The position numbers were made by a program, and so were the translations under genes. From an uncultured Bacillaceae bacterium (lineage in GTDB: Bacteria > Bacillota > Bacilli > Bacillales > Bacillaceae_L), in the NCBI GenBank assembly GCA_947497585.1, contig CANMHG010000012.1:42692-106691 (forward strand): a stretch of DNA of 64,000 nucleotides, written 5' to 3'. Positions 39,802-49,638 of this stretch are shown piece after piece. Each line of letters starts with the position of its first letter. Positions within the stretch are counted from its first letter, which is position 1. The notes beneath the pieces are model-generated. The model was not told the DNA's origin. It saw nothing but the letters and a program-made list of their open reading frames with translations, and ran no database searches.

Positions 39802-40683
39802 ATGGGGAAACGATTGTTCTTATTAATTGCTACTAACATTCTTGTAATGGTGACGATTGGTATCATTCTTTCAGTCTTACCAATTGGCTCTTATGTTACA
39901 GCAAGTGGCAATTTAGATTTAGTTACATTATTAATTTTTAGTGCAGTAATTGGTTTTACAGGTGCCTTTATTTCATTAGCAATGTCACGTTGGATGGCAA
40001 AGATGATGATGGGTGTAAGAGTTTTAAAAGAAACAGACTCTTTATCGCAGGTGGAAAGAGAATTGGTAGAAAGAGTTCACAAGCTATCTAGAGCTGCTGG
40101 TATTACGAAGATGCCTGAGGTAGGTATTTATAACTCTCCAGAAGTAAATGCCTTTGCAACAGGTCCTTCTAAAAATAGATCTCTAGTTGCGGTTTCAACT
40201 GGATTACTTCAAGAAATGGATTATGATGCTGTTGAAGGTGTTCTTGCCCACGAAGTTGCACACATTGCAAATGGGGACATGGTAACAATGACCCTATTAC
40301 AAGGTGTTGTAAATACATTCGTAGTCTTTTTTGCTCGTATTGTAGCATGGGGGGTATCTCGTGTTGTAAGAGAAGATCTTGCACCAATTGTGCATTTTAT
40401 TGCGGTTATTGTATTCCAAATCTTATTCTCTATTTTAGGAAGTATTGTTGTTCTAGCTTACTCTAGATACCGTGAGTTTCATGCTGATAATGGAGGAGCG
40501 GATCTCGCAGGTAAGGACAAAATGATTCATGCACTTCGTTCGCTTCAACAGTATACAAACCGTGTAAATACAGAGCAATCATCTATTGCAACATTAAAAA
40601 TTAACAGTAAAAAGGGTGCGAATATGTTATTCTCAAGTCACCCTGATTTAAATGAGCGTATTCGTCGATTAGAAGCAAAATAA
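39802..40683 (+). CDS. htpX: Membrane zinc metalloprotease HtpX
   Basis: This 293-residue M48 protease has four hydrophobic segments and the zinc site HEVAH (in [23 protein letters not shown]), with the third ligand in [18 protein letters not shown]. It degrades misfolded membrane proteins on the cytoplasmic side. The start was set at ATG 39802 (GAGGTG 8 nt upstream); GTG 39793 lies inside that site. It is divergent from ykrK, its likely repressor, and ends at a strong shared terminator. Confidence 0.95.
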   Translation: MGKRLFLLIATNILVMVTIGIILSVLPIGSYVTASGNLDLVTLLIFSAVIGFTGAFISLAMSRWMAKMMMGVRVLKETDSLSQVERELVERVHKLSRAAGITKMPEVGIYNSPEVNAFATGPSKNRSLVAVSTGLLQEMDYDAVEGVLAHEVAHIANGDMVTMTLLQGVVNTFVVFFARIVAWGVSRVVREDLAPIVHFIAVIVFQILFSILGSIVVLAYSRYREFHADNGGADLAGKDKMIHALRSLQQYTNRVNTEQSSIATLKINSKKGANMLFSSHPDLNERIRRLEAK

Positions 40684-40688
40684 TCAAA

Positions 40689-40733
40689 AAGGGGTATATC
40701 AAGCATGAAAGTTGCTTGATATACCCTTTTTTT
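40689..40733. terminator. Bidirectional terminator after htpX
   Basis: GGGTATATCAAGC pairs perfectly with GCTTGATATACCC around ATGAAAGTT, followed by eight T residues; it also ends the convergent protease gene. Confidence 0.92.
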
Positions 40734-40736
40734 GTT

Positions 40737-42635
40737 TTAGTTTACAACTGCGAGTGAGAAATCCTGTGAACCCGAAGGAACATTATATGCTTGAATTTCA
40801 ATGGTGTAAGTTCCTGCTTCTGATAAATTAATGAACACGTTTTCGACATTGTTTGTTCCGTCCCAATTATTATTATACGGGCTTGAAAAATCATTTCCGA
40901 CATATTGCTTTCCGCTTGGAGAAGTTATGACTAAATCAAGGTCATTAACCAATGCTCTTGATGCAGATGGATTGCCAGGATAATCAGTCCATACAAGCGA
41001 TAGTTTTAGTGGATCACTTCCATCAGCTGTGAAAGAGTATTTAGCTACTTCGCCTGTGCGAAGGGCTCTAGTCTCATTTATATAACCTACGTTTAAGGAA
41101 TTTGCTAATTGAACTCTTCCCCAGCCTTGATCATAATAGGATTGGTTCAAATCCTGAGCCCCGACTACTAACGCTGCTTTTAATAAAGAAGGTTTTGGTG
41201 TAACTCCACGATTCTCCATAAAATGTTCTCTAAGTAATGCTACTGTACCAGCTACAAGGGGAGTGGCCATTGATGTACCACCCATATAGGCATATTTACT
41301 ATTGTAATTTGCCCAGAATGAAGTATCTGGTGCTAGTGAGGAGCGTGATGAAAGTATATAGGTGCCTGGGGCTGTAATATCTGGCTTAACTCTTCCATCT
41401 GTAGTAGGTCCTCTAGAAGAAAAAGATGCAACTTGATTGATATTATCTGAGCTTGCGCCAAAACTAGGGCGGTAGTTTTCAGTAGCCCCAACAGTAATTG
41501 CATTCTTTGCAGAGCCCGGTGAACTAATTGTTTGACGTCCAGACCCTTCATTTCCAGCAGCAAAAAGAATTGTCATGTCATTGTTCCAAACATACTCATC
41601 TACCTCTTTTGATTCAGTTGTGTATGCACCATTTACTGGAGCACCCCATGAGTTTGTATGGATTCTTGCACCGGCATTATAAGCTTGTGAAAATAGGGTA
41701 TTTAAGTTAGCTGGGATTCCTCCAAGTCCTCCATTACTGTCCATGATTGATTGGAAGACAAGATTTGCTTTAGGAGCCATCCCCTTAAAGCTTGCATCTC
41801 CTAGTACTGACCCTGCTACGTGCGTGCCATGTCCATTCGGGTCACTAGCATTGCCACTTCGGCCTAGGGCATATAAGGCGGTGATTTTTCCTCTAAATGA
41901 TTCGTGCATTGTACTATCATTTCTGCCATTATCTAGTCCTGTATCAGCAACAGCAACCGTTTGACCAGAACCATCAAGACCGTATGATGATTGAGATGTA
42001 CTAACTTTTAAAATCCCAGCTGCTTCGTTGTTCATTAGTTTATGATCAGACACTTTTGAAATATATTTAATTTCATTCTGCATTCCATATTGAATAAGTT
42101 CTTCTATCCCTTTAACCTGAATCTGTTGTTTTTGACCTTTAAAAGATGCCACAGTTGCCTTAATTAACCCAGAAGCTCCTTTTGAAAATAGTTGTGGATC
42201 AAATTTATATAAAGGTAGGTAAGGTGTAACAGAGTCAACTTTAGGTAGGCTTGATAGACTTTCTAGCTGATTCTCTTCAGCTTGTACAGTAAAAGCGAAA
42301 TCAGGAATGTAGTCTAAGACCTCAATTCCTAAATTTTCTAGTTCTTTTAAATCTTGCTCAGTTACAGGACCGTTAAACTGTAGCACATGTAAATTGTTAT
42401 CTTCAGGGACTTTTTCAAGTTTTTTCTTAATACCTGGTGGTATGTGCACATTGGAAGTATTGATTAAAAACTCAGCCTTCCCCAAACTTGGTGATTTTTT
42501 AACATGATGCAACATTTCTACACCAATTAACTCTAATTCGTTTGACTCTGAGGACGAAGCTGGTGCTGGAGCTTGGATGGCTAAAGAAGCAACTAATGCC
42601 GCAGTGGTAAGTGTAGCAAACACTTTTTTTAACAT
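40737..42635 (-). CDS. Secreted KP-43-type subtilase (S8)
   Basis: This 632-residue prepro-protease has a signal peptide (about 1-30), a long propeptide to about residue 200, an S8 catalytic domain and a C-terminal beta-barrel. The triad is in VAVADTGLDNGRND (Asp), [14 protein letters not shown] (His) and GGTSMATPLVAGT (Ser). The sequence closely follows the oxidatively stable alkaline protease KP-43, including KITALYALGRSGNASD, ARIHTNSWGAPVNGAYTT, VNDLDLVITSPSGKQYVGND and the ending IEIQAYNVPSGSQDFSLAVVN-like strand. KP-43 needs Ca2+ and lacks a free catalytic-side methionine problem; that detail cannot be judged here. It is an extracellular nutrient protease. Confidence 0.93.
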   Translation of the reverse strand: MLKKVFATLTTAALVASLAIQAPAPASSSESNELELIGVEMLHHVKKSPSLGKAEFLINTSNVHIPPGIKKKLEKVPEDNNLHVLQFNGPVTEQDLKELENLGIEVLDYIPDFAFTVQAEENQLESLSSLPKVDSVTPYLPLYKFDPQLFSKGASGLIKATVASFKGQKQQIQVKGIEELIQYGMQNEIKYISKVSDHKLMNNEAAGILKVSTSQSSYGLDGSGQTVAVADTGLDNGRNDSTMHESFRGKITALYALGRSGNASDPNGHGTHVAGSVLGDASFKGMAPKANLVFQSIMDSNGGLGGIPANLNTLFSQAYNAGARIHTNSWGAPVNGAYTTESKEVDEYVWNNDMTILFAAGNEGSGRQTISSPGSAKNAITVGATENYRPSFGASSDNINQVASFSSRGPTTDGRVKPDITAPGTYILSSRSSLAPDTSFWANYNSKYAYMGGTSMATPLVAGTVALLREHFMENRGVTPKPSLLKAALVVGAQDLNQSYYDQGWGRVQLANSLNVGYINETRALRTGEVAKYSFTADGSDPLKLSLVWTDYPGNPSASRALVNDLDLVITSPSGKQYVGNDFSSPYNNNWDGTNNVENVFINLSEAGTYTIEIQAYNVPSGSQDFSLAVVN

Positions 42636-42918
42636 TGACTCATCTCCAATCAGTGATTTAGAGTCTGTAAGGCCTTACGCTCTATAAATAACATTAACAG
42701 AGATTCAAAATTCTGTGTATTGTGAAAATTGGTGTATTTTTAATGGATAATTAGTCTTATTTGTGGGGGGATTTTCCTCCTAGGAAGATTATCCTAATCA
42801 GAGAGAAGTGTGCTTATTAACAAAGAGCCATGAATATATATAGATGCTCCCTGTACTAACTGAAGATTCTTTGTGTTATAGTAGGAAAATAATAAGAATA
42901 AAAGGACTGACAGAATAG

Positions 42919-44271
42919 ATGTTTAAAAAGGTTTTGAAGTTTTTACATACTCTTACTCCAGCACAGCTGATTGTAACCTTCTATTTTATTGCAGTATCAG
43001 TGGCTGTTGCCTTAATTTCTTTACCTATTGCACATAAGCCTGGGGTTGACCTATCTTTTATGGATGCTCTTTTCACAGCTGCAAGCGCCGTTAGTGTAAC
43101 AGGACTGTCGACGGTTTCTATAGCGGAAACATTTAGTGTACATGGGGTATTTATTTTAGCATTTGTCTTGCAATTTGGCGGGATCGGTATTATGACACTT
43201 GGAACGTTCATATACCTAGTCATCGGAAGAAAGATTGGATTAAGGGAACGAAGGTTAATACAGGTTGATCAAAACCAGTCAAATTTATCAGGATTAGTTA
43301 AGCTCCTAAAGTCTATTATCGTAATCATTTTGTTAATAGAAGCAATTGGTACATTAATACTTGGTACATATTTTAAAAAATACTACCCAACGTGGGAAGA
43401 AGCTTTCTATCAAGGTTTTTTTGCATCAGTGAGTGCAACCACTAATGGAGGATTTGATATTACGGGTGCCTCAATGATTCCGTTTGCAAATGATTATTTT
43501 GTTCAATTTATAACAATTATCTTAATTACACTAGGTGCAATTGGGTTCCCTGTTCTAATAGAGGTAAAGGATTTTCTTAGTCAAAAAAATGGTCGCTTTC
43601 GTTTTACTCTTTTCACAAAGTTAACGACGATTACATTTTTAGGGTTAATCGTAAGCGGAACATTGCTTATTCTTATCTTGGAATTTAATCATTTCTTTGC
43701 AGGTAAATCGTGGCACGAATCCTTTTTCTATGCGTTGTTTCAATCAGTGACAACAAGAAGTGGCGGGTTAGCCACGATGGATGTAAGTGAATTTACTCTT
43801 CCGACTCTTCTTGTAATTTGTGGATTGATGTTTATAGGTGCTTCACCAAGTTCAGTCGGAGGTGGTATTCGAACAACCACCTTTGCGTTAAATTTATTGT
43901 TTCTGTTTCATTTTGCAAGAGGAAAGAAATCAATTAAAATATTCAAACGTGAATTACATGAAGATGATATTATCAAGTCATTAGTCGTAACGATGATGGC
44001 ATTTATTATTTGTTCAGTGTCAATCATCATTTTATCAATTACTGAACAGCATCATTCTTTAATCGAAATTGTTTTTGAGGTTTGTTCAGCCTTCGGAACT
44101 GTTGGTCTCTCAATGGGCATTACACCTGATCTTAGTATTATTGGGAAGTTTTTTATCATTCTCAATATGTTTATAGGAAGAGTTGGTATCTTAACGTTCT
44201 TATTCCTACTAGGAACAAAAGGTGCAGAAGTGAATTATCATTATCCAAAGGAAAGAGTTATTATCGGGTAA
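42919..44271 (+). CDS. ktrD: Ktr potassium uptake channel subunit (KtrB/KtrD)
   Basis: This 450-residue K+ channel-like transporter has four pore repeats: SAVSVTGLSTV, SVSATTNGGFDITG, QSVTTRSGGLATM and SAFGTVGLSMG each supply one selectivity-filter glycine. It works with a cytoplasmic KtrA/KtrC gating ring encoded elsewhere; none is in the window. In B. subtilis ktrD follows htpX, and here only the inserted protease gene separates them, so ktrD is the better name over ktrB. No good ribosome binding site is visible before the ATG. Confidence 0.9.
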   Translation: MFKKVLKFLHTLTPAQLIVTFYFIAVSVAVALISLPIAHKPGVDLSFMDALFTAASAVSVTGLSTVSIAETFSVHGVFILAFVLQFGGIGIMTLGTFIYLVIGRKIGLRERRLIQVDQNQSNLSGLVKLLKSIIVIILLIEAIGTLILGTYFKKYYPTWEEAFYQGFFASVSATTNGGFDITGASMIPFANDYFVQFITIILITLGAIGFPVLIEVKDFLSQKNGRFRFTLFTKLTTITFLGLIVSGTLLILILEFNHFFAGKSWHESFFYALFQSVTTRSGGLATMDVSEFTLPTLLVICGLMFIGASPSSVGGGIRTTTFALNLLFLFHFARGKKSIKIFKRELHEDDIIKSLVVTMMAFIICSVSIIILSITEQHHSLIEIVFEVCSAFGTVGLSMGITPDLSIIGKFFIILNMFIGRVGILTFLFLLGTKGAEVNYHYPKERVIIG

Positions 44272-44278
44272 TCTTTTT

Positions 44279-44315
44279 AGGAAACGATCCAAGCTATTTG
44301 GTCGTTTCCTTTTTG
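44279..44315 (+). terminator. Terminator of the ktr gene
   Basis: AGGAAACGA pairs perfectly with TCGTTTCCT, followed by TTTTTG. Confidence 0.85.
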
Positions 44316-44386
44316 TGACAAAATAAAAATGGTCTCTTAGACAAATAGTAAGAAGGTTAACGTAATGTGATAAGGAAGGATTAAAA

Positions 44387-45634
44387 ATGGAATATACGAA
44401 AGAACTATCCTATAACAAGCGAAAAGCAAACAAGAAGAAACACAATGGAAAACGCTGGGCTATCGTTTCAATTGCATCCATTCCATTAATTATGACGTTA
44501 GGGAACTCTATGTTAATTCCAGTTTTACCTTTGTTTGAAAAAAAGCTCGGTATCAGTTCTTTACAATCAAGTATGATAATCACACTTTATTCCGTTGTGG
44601 CGATATTTTTGATTCCGATAGCGGGTTATTTATCTGATCGAATTGGGAGGAAAAAGGTTATTATTCCTAGCCTCATCCTAGCTGGGGTCGGAGGAATCAT
44701 CGCGGCATGGGGTACGTGGGCTGCTGATAATCCTTATACTTTCGTTTTAATTGGTCGGATCTTTCAAGGCGTAGGCGCAGCAGGGGCAGCACCTATTGTC
44801 ATGCCTTTAGTTGGTGATATGTTTCGTGATGAAGATGAGGTAAGTAGTTCATTAGGTGTAATTGAAACGTCGAATACGTTTGGAAAGGTGCTAAGTCCTA
44901 TACTAGGAGCTGCACTGGCTAGTATTTTATGGTATTCGCCCTTTCTTGCATTCCCTGTATTTTGTCTCATTTCCATTCTGTTAATGACTTTCTTAGTAAA
45001 AACCCCTGATACAACTGAGGAGCCACCTCATTTTGGTGAGTTTATTTATAAAATTAAAGGTGTTTTTAAGGAGAAAGGCCGTTGGATTTATGCTATTTTT
45101 GCGATTGGCTGTATCATAATGTACGTGTTATTTGGCGTCCTTTTTTATTTATCGAGTACATTGGAGGATACCTATGGGATTGATGGTTTAAAGAAGGGAT
45201 TAATATTAGCTATCCCTCTAGCCTCATTGTGTCTGGCGTCCTTTATTACAGGTAAGAAGATAAGTAAAAATAAAGTATTAATGAAGTGGCTTACGTTTAT
45301 AGGACTTGTACTATTGGCTACTGGTGTATTTATCATCAGTTTTTCCGAAAACTTGTGGTACCTACTATCAATATTTTTCTTATGTGGGATTGGTATAGGG
45401 ATGTCGTTACCTTGTTTGGATGCCTTTTTAACAGAAGGTATTGAAAAGTCACAACGTGGAACCATTACTTCTATTTATAGTTCGATGCGATTTATTGGTG
45501 TAGCTGTTGGCCCACCTGTATTTGCTATCTTAATGGAAAATTCTCGTCTTTTAATGTTTTATAGTACAACGGCTGTTTGTATATTTGCTGGAGTTATCAG
45601 CCTTTTTGCAATCAAGCCAAAACAAACAAGTTAA
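44387..45634 (+). CDS. MFS efflux transporter
   Basis: This 415-residue protein has 12 helices. Family signatures are PIAGYLSDRIGRKKVIIPSL (motif A between helices 2 and 3), LIGRIFQGVGAAGAAPIVMPLVGDMF (motif B) and GVIETSNTFGKVLSPILGAALA (motif C, antiporter type). Motif C points to drug/H+ antiport of the DHA1 group. A basic cytoplasmic N terminus (RKANKKKHNGKR) precedes helix 1. It starts at ATG 44387 after AAGGAAGG. The substrate cannot be told, and no local regulator is evident. Confidence 0.88.
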   Translation: MEYTKELSYNKRKANKKKHNGKRWAIVSIASIPLIMTLGNSMLIPVLPLFEKKLGISSLQSSMIITLYSVVAIFLIPIAGYLSDRIGRKKVIIPSLILAGVGGIIAAWGTWAADNPYTFVLIGRIFQGVGAAGAAPIVMPLVGDMFRDEDEVSSSLGVIETSNTFGKVLSPILGAALASILWYSPFLAFPVFCLISILLMTFLVKTPDTTEEPPHFGEFIYKIKGVFKEKGRWIYAIFAIGCIIMYVLFGVLFYLSSTLEDTYGIDGLKKGLILAIPLASLCLASFITGKKISKNKVLMKWLTFIGLVLLATGVFIISFSENLWYLLSIFFLCGIGIGMSLPCLDAFLTEGIEKSQRGTITSIYSSMRFIGVAVGPPVFAILMENSRLLMFYSTTAVCIFAGVISLFAIKPKQTS

Positions 45635-45649
45635 TTTTATGTGAAAAAG

Positions 45650-45682
45650 TAGCCCCAATCAGTTTGTGATTGGGGCTAAAAT
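45650..45682. terminator. Bidirectional terminator after the MFS gene
   Basis: TAGCCCCAATCA pairs perfectly with TGATTGGGGCTA around GTTTG. Confidence 0.85.
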
Positions 45683-45703
45683 AATGTAATCCATCTTTTC
45701 TTA

Positions 45704-46057
45704 TTAATCTTTTCCGTATCCAACATCCTTATCAGGGTGCATAAAAGGAACACCTTTGGGACGCCTTTTACTTTCAAGTAGTTCACGGTTTTCAGTTGTA
45801 TTCCACCCAATGTCATTGGTTGGATGTACCCATTCATCTCCCGCCATGATGGAAGGATCTACATCATCGCTCCAATTATTTAATGGGGAATCTGGTGAAT
45901 CATAAAAGCTATCTCCAATAACTACACCATGCTCATTTACAAAAGGTTCTTGCATTTTAATGCCTGTTCCTTTAAACGAAGGTGCACTTATTTGATGGGG
46001 TTGTGTTTCATCTAAGATAGGTGAATCGATTTTCTCTTCTTTATTCTTCTTTGCCAT
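45704..46057 (-). CDS. DUF3905 family small protein
   Basis: This 117-residue hydrophilic protein has the conserved run VNEHGVVIGDSFYDSPDSPLNNW, MAGDEWVHPTNDIGWNT and MHPDKDVGYGKD. I recall this as DUF3905, restricted to Bacillaceae, possibly sporulation related. The start was set at ATG 46057 after a weak GGTGAT; the longer frame from 46150 runs into the divergent promoter region. It is divergent from two tiny plus-strand genes. Confidence 0.75.
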   Translation of the reverse strand: MAKKNKEEKIDSPILDETQPHQISAPSFKGTGIKMQEPFVNEHGVVIGDSFYDSPDSPLNNWSDDVDPSIMAGDEWVHPTNDIGWNTTENRELLESKRRPKGVPFMHPDKDVGYGKD

Positions 46058-46182
46058 GCTATCACCACTCTCCATATAGGATTCAATTTTAGTATGAGCA
46101 TATGAAATAAATATATGAGTCGAATATGGACAAACTAAGGAAGAGGTCATCTCATTATTACTACCATAGGGGGAAAATAGAA

Positions 46183-46338
46183 ATGAAGCGAAAAGTAGCT
46201 AGAGACGCAGCAAGAAAATCAGCATTTACTCCAACAGAAAGCCTTCCAGACAATGAGTTTTCAGCAGAGGTTGGATATGAAAACCCTGCAAAAGGAGCTA
46301 ATCGCAATTCAAAAAAAGGCAATAGTACAGGAGAATAG
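46183..46338 (+). CDS. Small basic hydrophilic protein, 51 residues
   Basis: I do not recognise this protein. It begins MKRKVARDAARKSAF and ends NRNSKKGNSTGE, is rich in Lys/Arg/Asn/Gly and has no hydrophobic core, typical of small spore-coat or spore-core proteins in Bacillus. The ribosome binding site AGGGGG lies 7-8 nt before ATG 46183. It is followed 3 bp later by another small gene, so the two form a mini-operon. Confidence 0.7.
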   Translation: MKRKVARDAARKSAFTPTESLPDNEFSAEVGYENPAKGANRNSKKGNSTGE

Positions 46339-46341
46339 ACG

Positions 46342-46512
46342 ATGAGAAAAGAAGTTAAGCACAAAAAGCATGCTGGCGATAAAAACCATGTTATGTCTAA
46401 GGATTTGCTAAAAGAAGAATTTGGACATGAAATGGGAGACCCCAATTCAACCAAAGCTTATGAACTTTTAGCAGATACAAATCAAAAAAAGAAGCAAGAT
46501 AAGAAAAAATAG
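46342..46512 (+). CDS. Small charged protein, 56 residues
   Basis: I do not recognise this protein. It begins MRKEVKHKKHAGDKN and ends KKKQDKKK, with a central KDLLKEEFGHEMGDPN. It is very hydrophilic, with no signal or membrane segment. The ribosome binding site GGAGAA overlaps the end of the preceding gene (stop and start 3 bp apart). A terminator follows. Spore-associated small proteins look like this, but that is inference. Confidence 0.7.
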   Translation: MRKEVKHKKHAGDKNHVMSKDLLKEEFGHEMGDPNSTKAYELLADTNQKKKQDKKK

Positions 46513-46515
46513 ATG

Positions 46516-46548
46516 AAAAAGGCTGACTCATTTAGTGAGTCAGCTTTT
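46516..46548. terminator. Terminator of the small-protein pair (bidirectional)
   Basis: AAAAGGCTGACTCA pairs with TGAGTCAGCTTTT around TTTAG. Confidence 0.88.
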
Positions 46549-46561
46549 AAATAAGAAATTA

Positions 46562-48319
46562 CTATAAGCTTGCGTTACTCATATTTGTAGTGAATATTTC
46601 AGCATGAGGTTCATACGGATCAAAATACACAAGCATCATTGTTTCTGTGTCAATAATCTTCCCAGACTGCAGGTATTCTCCTAAATCGAAAGGCAATGTC
46701 TCTAAAACAGTGTGCTTAAATATATCCTTTTCGGATAGGTTAAGCTCTAAAAACGCTTCCCCTAAGATGGCAGGACTTTCAAGGATGTTTCGATAATGAG
46801 AAGATCTAGATTCCTTGGTCATCATATCCGTCCACCATGGCTTTCTAGGCTTGTACTTATGATTCTTAAGATAATCATATTTCATAAAACCTTCAATGAC
46901 TGAAATGTTCTTTACCTCCATTGAAACCATAAACTCATGAAGTCTTTTAAAGAGGTCCTCTAGTTGATGGCCAATTCTAGACCAACCTTGTTCTTCCCAA
47001 TAAGCCCCAAATTGCTGGAAGAAATCAAAAGGAGTTTCAAACACTTTTGTTACCAAGTATTCTATGGTTGCGTCCATTCTATGATCATTCCAGTATTTTT
47101 CAAGGACGTCTTCAACTTGCTTAATACGAATAATATCTTCAAACGGAAGGATATTATTTCTAAGGATTTCATATGGTGAATGATCCATATAAACATAACC
47201 ATGGTCCTCAGATCGTAGACGTAAACCTGTTCCACGCAGCATCTTTAAAAATCCTAATTGTAGCTCTTCAGGGCGCATTTCAAACACATCATTAAACGTT
47301 TGACGGAAGGAATTGTAATCCTCTTCAGGAAGACCAGCTATTAAATCTAAATGCTGATCAATTTTTCCTCCATCTTTAACTAGGGTAACTGTTCTTTTAA
47401 GCTTACTGAAGTTTTGTTTCCTCATTACTAATTCATTTGTTGCGTCATTCGTTGATTGAACACCGATTTCAAATCGGAATAATCCTGCAGGAGCATTTTC
47501 ATTTAAAAATTCAATAACCTCAGGTCTCATAATGTCTGCTGTAATTTCAAACTGAAACACAGTGCCAGGACGATGCTCATCAATTAAAAATTGGAACATT
47601 TCCATAGCATAACTTCGACTAATATTGAATGTACGGTCTACGAACTTAATCGTTTTAGCTCCATTGTCCATTAGGTATCGGATATCATCTTTTACTTTCT
47701 CACGATCAAAGTAACGAACCCCAACCTCGATAGAAGACAAACAGAATTGGCAACTAAACGGGCAGCCTCTGCTTGTTTCAATATAAGTAACACGTTTTGA
47801 AAGTTGCGGAATATCCTCTTTAAAACGGAATGGAGAAGGGACTTCTTTTAAATCTAATTTATTCCGTTGTGGATTAATTACAAATTGGTCGTTTTCTTTA
47901 AAAGCAAGGCCACTAACTTCTTTCACGCTTTCTTGACTTTGTAATTTAAAAAGAAGTTGTTTGAAGGTTTCCTCACCTTCACCAATAACAATATAATCAA
48001 CCTCTGGTATACGCTCAAGCCATTCTCTTACATCATAGGTTACCTCTGGACCACCAATGACAATAGTAAGTGAAGAGTCAATTTTCTTTAACATTTTTAT
48101 AACCTTAATCGTCTCTTCAATGTTCCAAATATAACAACTAAAACCAATGATATCTGGTTTTTTACTATAAAGGTCAGTAACGATATTCATGACCGGATCT
48201 TTAATTGTATATTCGGCAAGTTCAATATCGAACTCAGGGGCAGCATACGCCTTTAAGCATCGAATTGATAAACTTGTATGGATGTATTTTGCATTTAATG
48301 TACTTACAACTATATTCAT
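46562..48319 (-). CDS. B12-binding-domain radical SAM protein with DUF4080
   Basis: This 585-residue enzyme has an N-terminal cobalamin-binding Rossmann-like domain (about 1-135: IIGFSCYIWNIEETIKVI, VIGGPEVTYD, VDYIVIGEGEETF). A radical SAM domain follows, with the 4Fe-4S cysteines in SRGCPFSCQFCLSS (CxxxCxxC), and then a C-terminal DUF4080 region (from about 370). The B12 part lacks the DxHxxG histidine loop, as in most of this class, so cobalamin may bind base-off without it or not at all. Substrate unknown; relatives methylate or rearrange carbon centres. It starts at ATG 48319 and is monocistronic. Confidence 0.88.
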   Translation of the reverse strand: MNIVVSTLNAKYIHTSLSIRCLKAYAAPEFDIELAEYTIKDPVMNIVTDLYSKKPDIIGFSCYIWNIEETIKVIKMLKKIDSSLTIVIGGPEVTYDVREWLERIPEVDYIVIGEGEETFKQLLFKLQSQESVKEVSGLAFKENDQFVINPQRNKLDLKEVPSPFRFKEDIPQLSKRVTYIETSRGCPFSCQFCLSSIEVGVRYFDREKVKDDIRYLMDNGAKTIKFVDRTFNISRSYAMEMFQFLIDEHRPGTVFQFEITADIMRPEVIEFLNENAPAGLFRFEIGVQSTNDATNELVMRKQNFSKLKRTVTLVKDGGKIDQHLDLIAGLPEEDYNSFRQTFNDVFEMRPEELQLGFLKMLRGTGLRLRSEDHGYVYMDHSPYEILRNNILPFEDIIRIKQVEDVLEKYWNDHRMDATIEYLVTKVFETPFDFFQQFGAYWEEQGWSRIGHQLEDLFKRLHEFMVSMEVKNISVIEGFMKYDYLKNHKYKPRKPWWTDMMTKESRSSHYRNILESPAILGEAFLELNLSEKDIFKHTVLETLPFDLGEYLQSGKIIDTETMMLVYFDPYEPHAEIFTTNMSNASL

Positions 48320-48543
48320 TTTTTTTCCTCATTTCTAGGGCAGAAAAGTCTAACTGTACAAACCATTATTCTATCATATTTTAGACAATAAAGTATGGAT
48401 AAAAACGTGGGAAAAAGAAAAAGATATTATGATTCTCTTCATAAAGTATTGGTTAAGAAGGAGGAATATGGTAATTAATTCCCAGAATAGAATAACCAGT
48501 ATTTTACATACTAACAACAAGAGAATTATCTGGAGGAAACAAT

Positions 48544-49065
48544 ATGCATGTAGGAATAACTATAGCCGTCCTATTGGCAGTGTATTGGAAGGCTGACTGG
48601 AAAAATTGGAATCATTATCACCCAACTCTTTTATATGTTATAGTTTGCAACCTATTATATAACTGCTTGTGTGCTGGATATTTATTATGGGAGTATGAAC
48701 CAGATTTCTTGTTTCACCATAATAGTACCGATCTTGCTTATTCCTTTATTGTTCTACCGGGAATAGCATTACTGTTTTTAACAGGATATCCCTTTAAGCT
48801 GAAGTTACAAAAACAGTTAACTTATATTTCAAAATGGATTGTACTTTCCCTAATAGTAGAGAGTGTCGTTTTAGTTACTGGTTTTTTAGAGTTTAATAGG
48901 GGTTGGAAATTTTGGATGGAGATTCCCTTTTATTTCGTAATGTATTGTATGATCCGTTTACATCATACAAAGCCGCTTCTTACATATTTATTATCGATTA
49001 TTATCATTATTTTTTTAATGAACGCATTTGATGTCCCATTTTCAGTTCCTATCGAAAAACGTTAG
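48544..49065 (+). CDS. CBO0543-like multipass membrane protein 1
   Basis: This 173-residue protein is very hydrophobic, with five or six helices and a WKADWKNWNHYHPTLLYV segment after the first helix. It resembles the CBO0543 family of small Firmicute membrane proteins, for which no function is known. AGGAAACA precedes ATG 48544. It is followed 15 bp later by a second protein of the same kind. The pair is not flanked by any regulator that hints at a role. Confidence 0.65.
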   Translation: MHVGITIAVLLAVYWKADWKNWNHYHPTLLYVIVCNLLYNCLCAGYLLWEYEPDFLFHHNSTDLAYSFIVLPGIALLFLTGYPFKLKLQKQLTYISKWIVLSLIVESVVLVTGFLEFNRGWKFWMEIPFYFVMYCMIRLHHTKPLLTYLLSIIIIIFLMNAFDVPFSVPIEKR

Positions 49066-49080
49066 TAGGGAGGGGAATTT

Positions 49081-49638
49081 ATGAGCTATGAAAAAATTGA
49101 ATACTACCAAAATACGATAGTTCAGTTAGAAATTCAGTATTGGTTGGATAACTCTTTCCTTACCCCTGCCTGGTGGGTATTGCTTGCTGCGGCAATAATT
49201 CCTTGGATAATTTGGTATAAATTTGTTAATCGCACTAGGTTTCTAGAGATTATACTATATGGAATGCTTTGGATCATATTTGCTATAGTTTTAGATGAAA
49301 TTAGTTCTACATGGATGTTATGGTCATATCCAAGAAAGCTTTTCCCCATCATTCCTCCATTAATCCCAGCCGATCTTACTATTGTTCCTGTAACCTTTAT
49401 GTTTGTTTATCAATATACGGCAACCTATAAGATGTATATGTTTTGGTCGGTGGTCGTAGGTTCACTGTTTTCATTTGTAATAGAAGTTATCTTTGTCCAC
49501 TATCATTTATTTAAGATGTATCAGTGGGAACATTGGTATTCATTTATAAGCTTCATTATTGTAGCTTCTATTATTTGGGGGATACATCAAAGAATAATGA
49601 AGTTAACAAAGTTATCAAAATCACCTATTGGATATTAA
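49081..49638 (+). CDS. CBO0543-like multipass membrane protein 2
   Basis: This 185-residue protein has five or six helices, with charged or aromatic residues at helix ends (WKFVNRTRFLE, LDEISSTWMLWSYPRKLFPIIPPLIPADL, EWEHW-like QWEHWYSF). The SSTWMLWSYP and P-rich loop are CBO0543 hallmarks. The start ATG 49081 follows AGGGAGGGG. It probably works with the preceding gene; the role is unknown. Confidence 0.7.
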   Translation: MSYEKIEYYQNTIVQLEIQYWLDNSFLTPAWWVLLAAAIIPWIIWYKFVNRTRFLEIILYGMLWIIFAIVLDEISSTWMLWSYPRKLFPIIPPLIPADLTIVPVTFMFVYQYTATYKMYMFWSVVVGSLFSFVIEVIFVHYHLFKMYQWEHWYSFISFIIVASIIWGIHQRIMKLTKLSKSPIGY

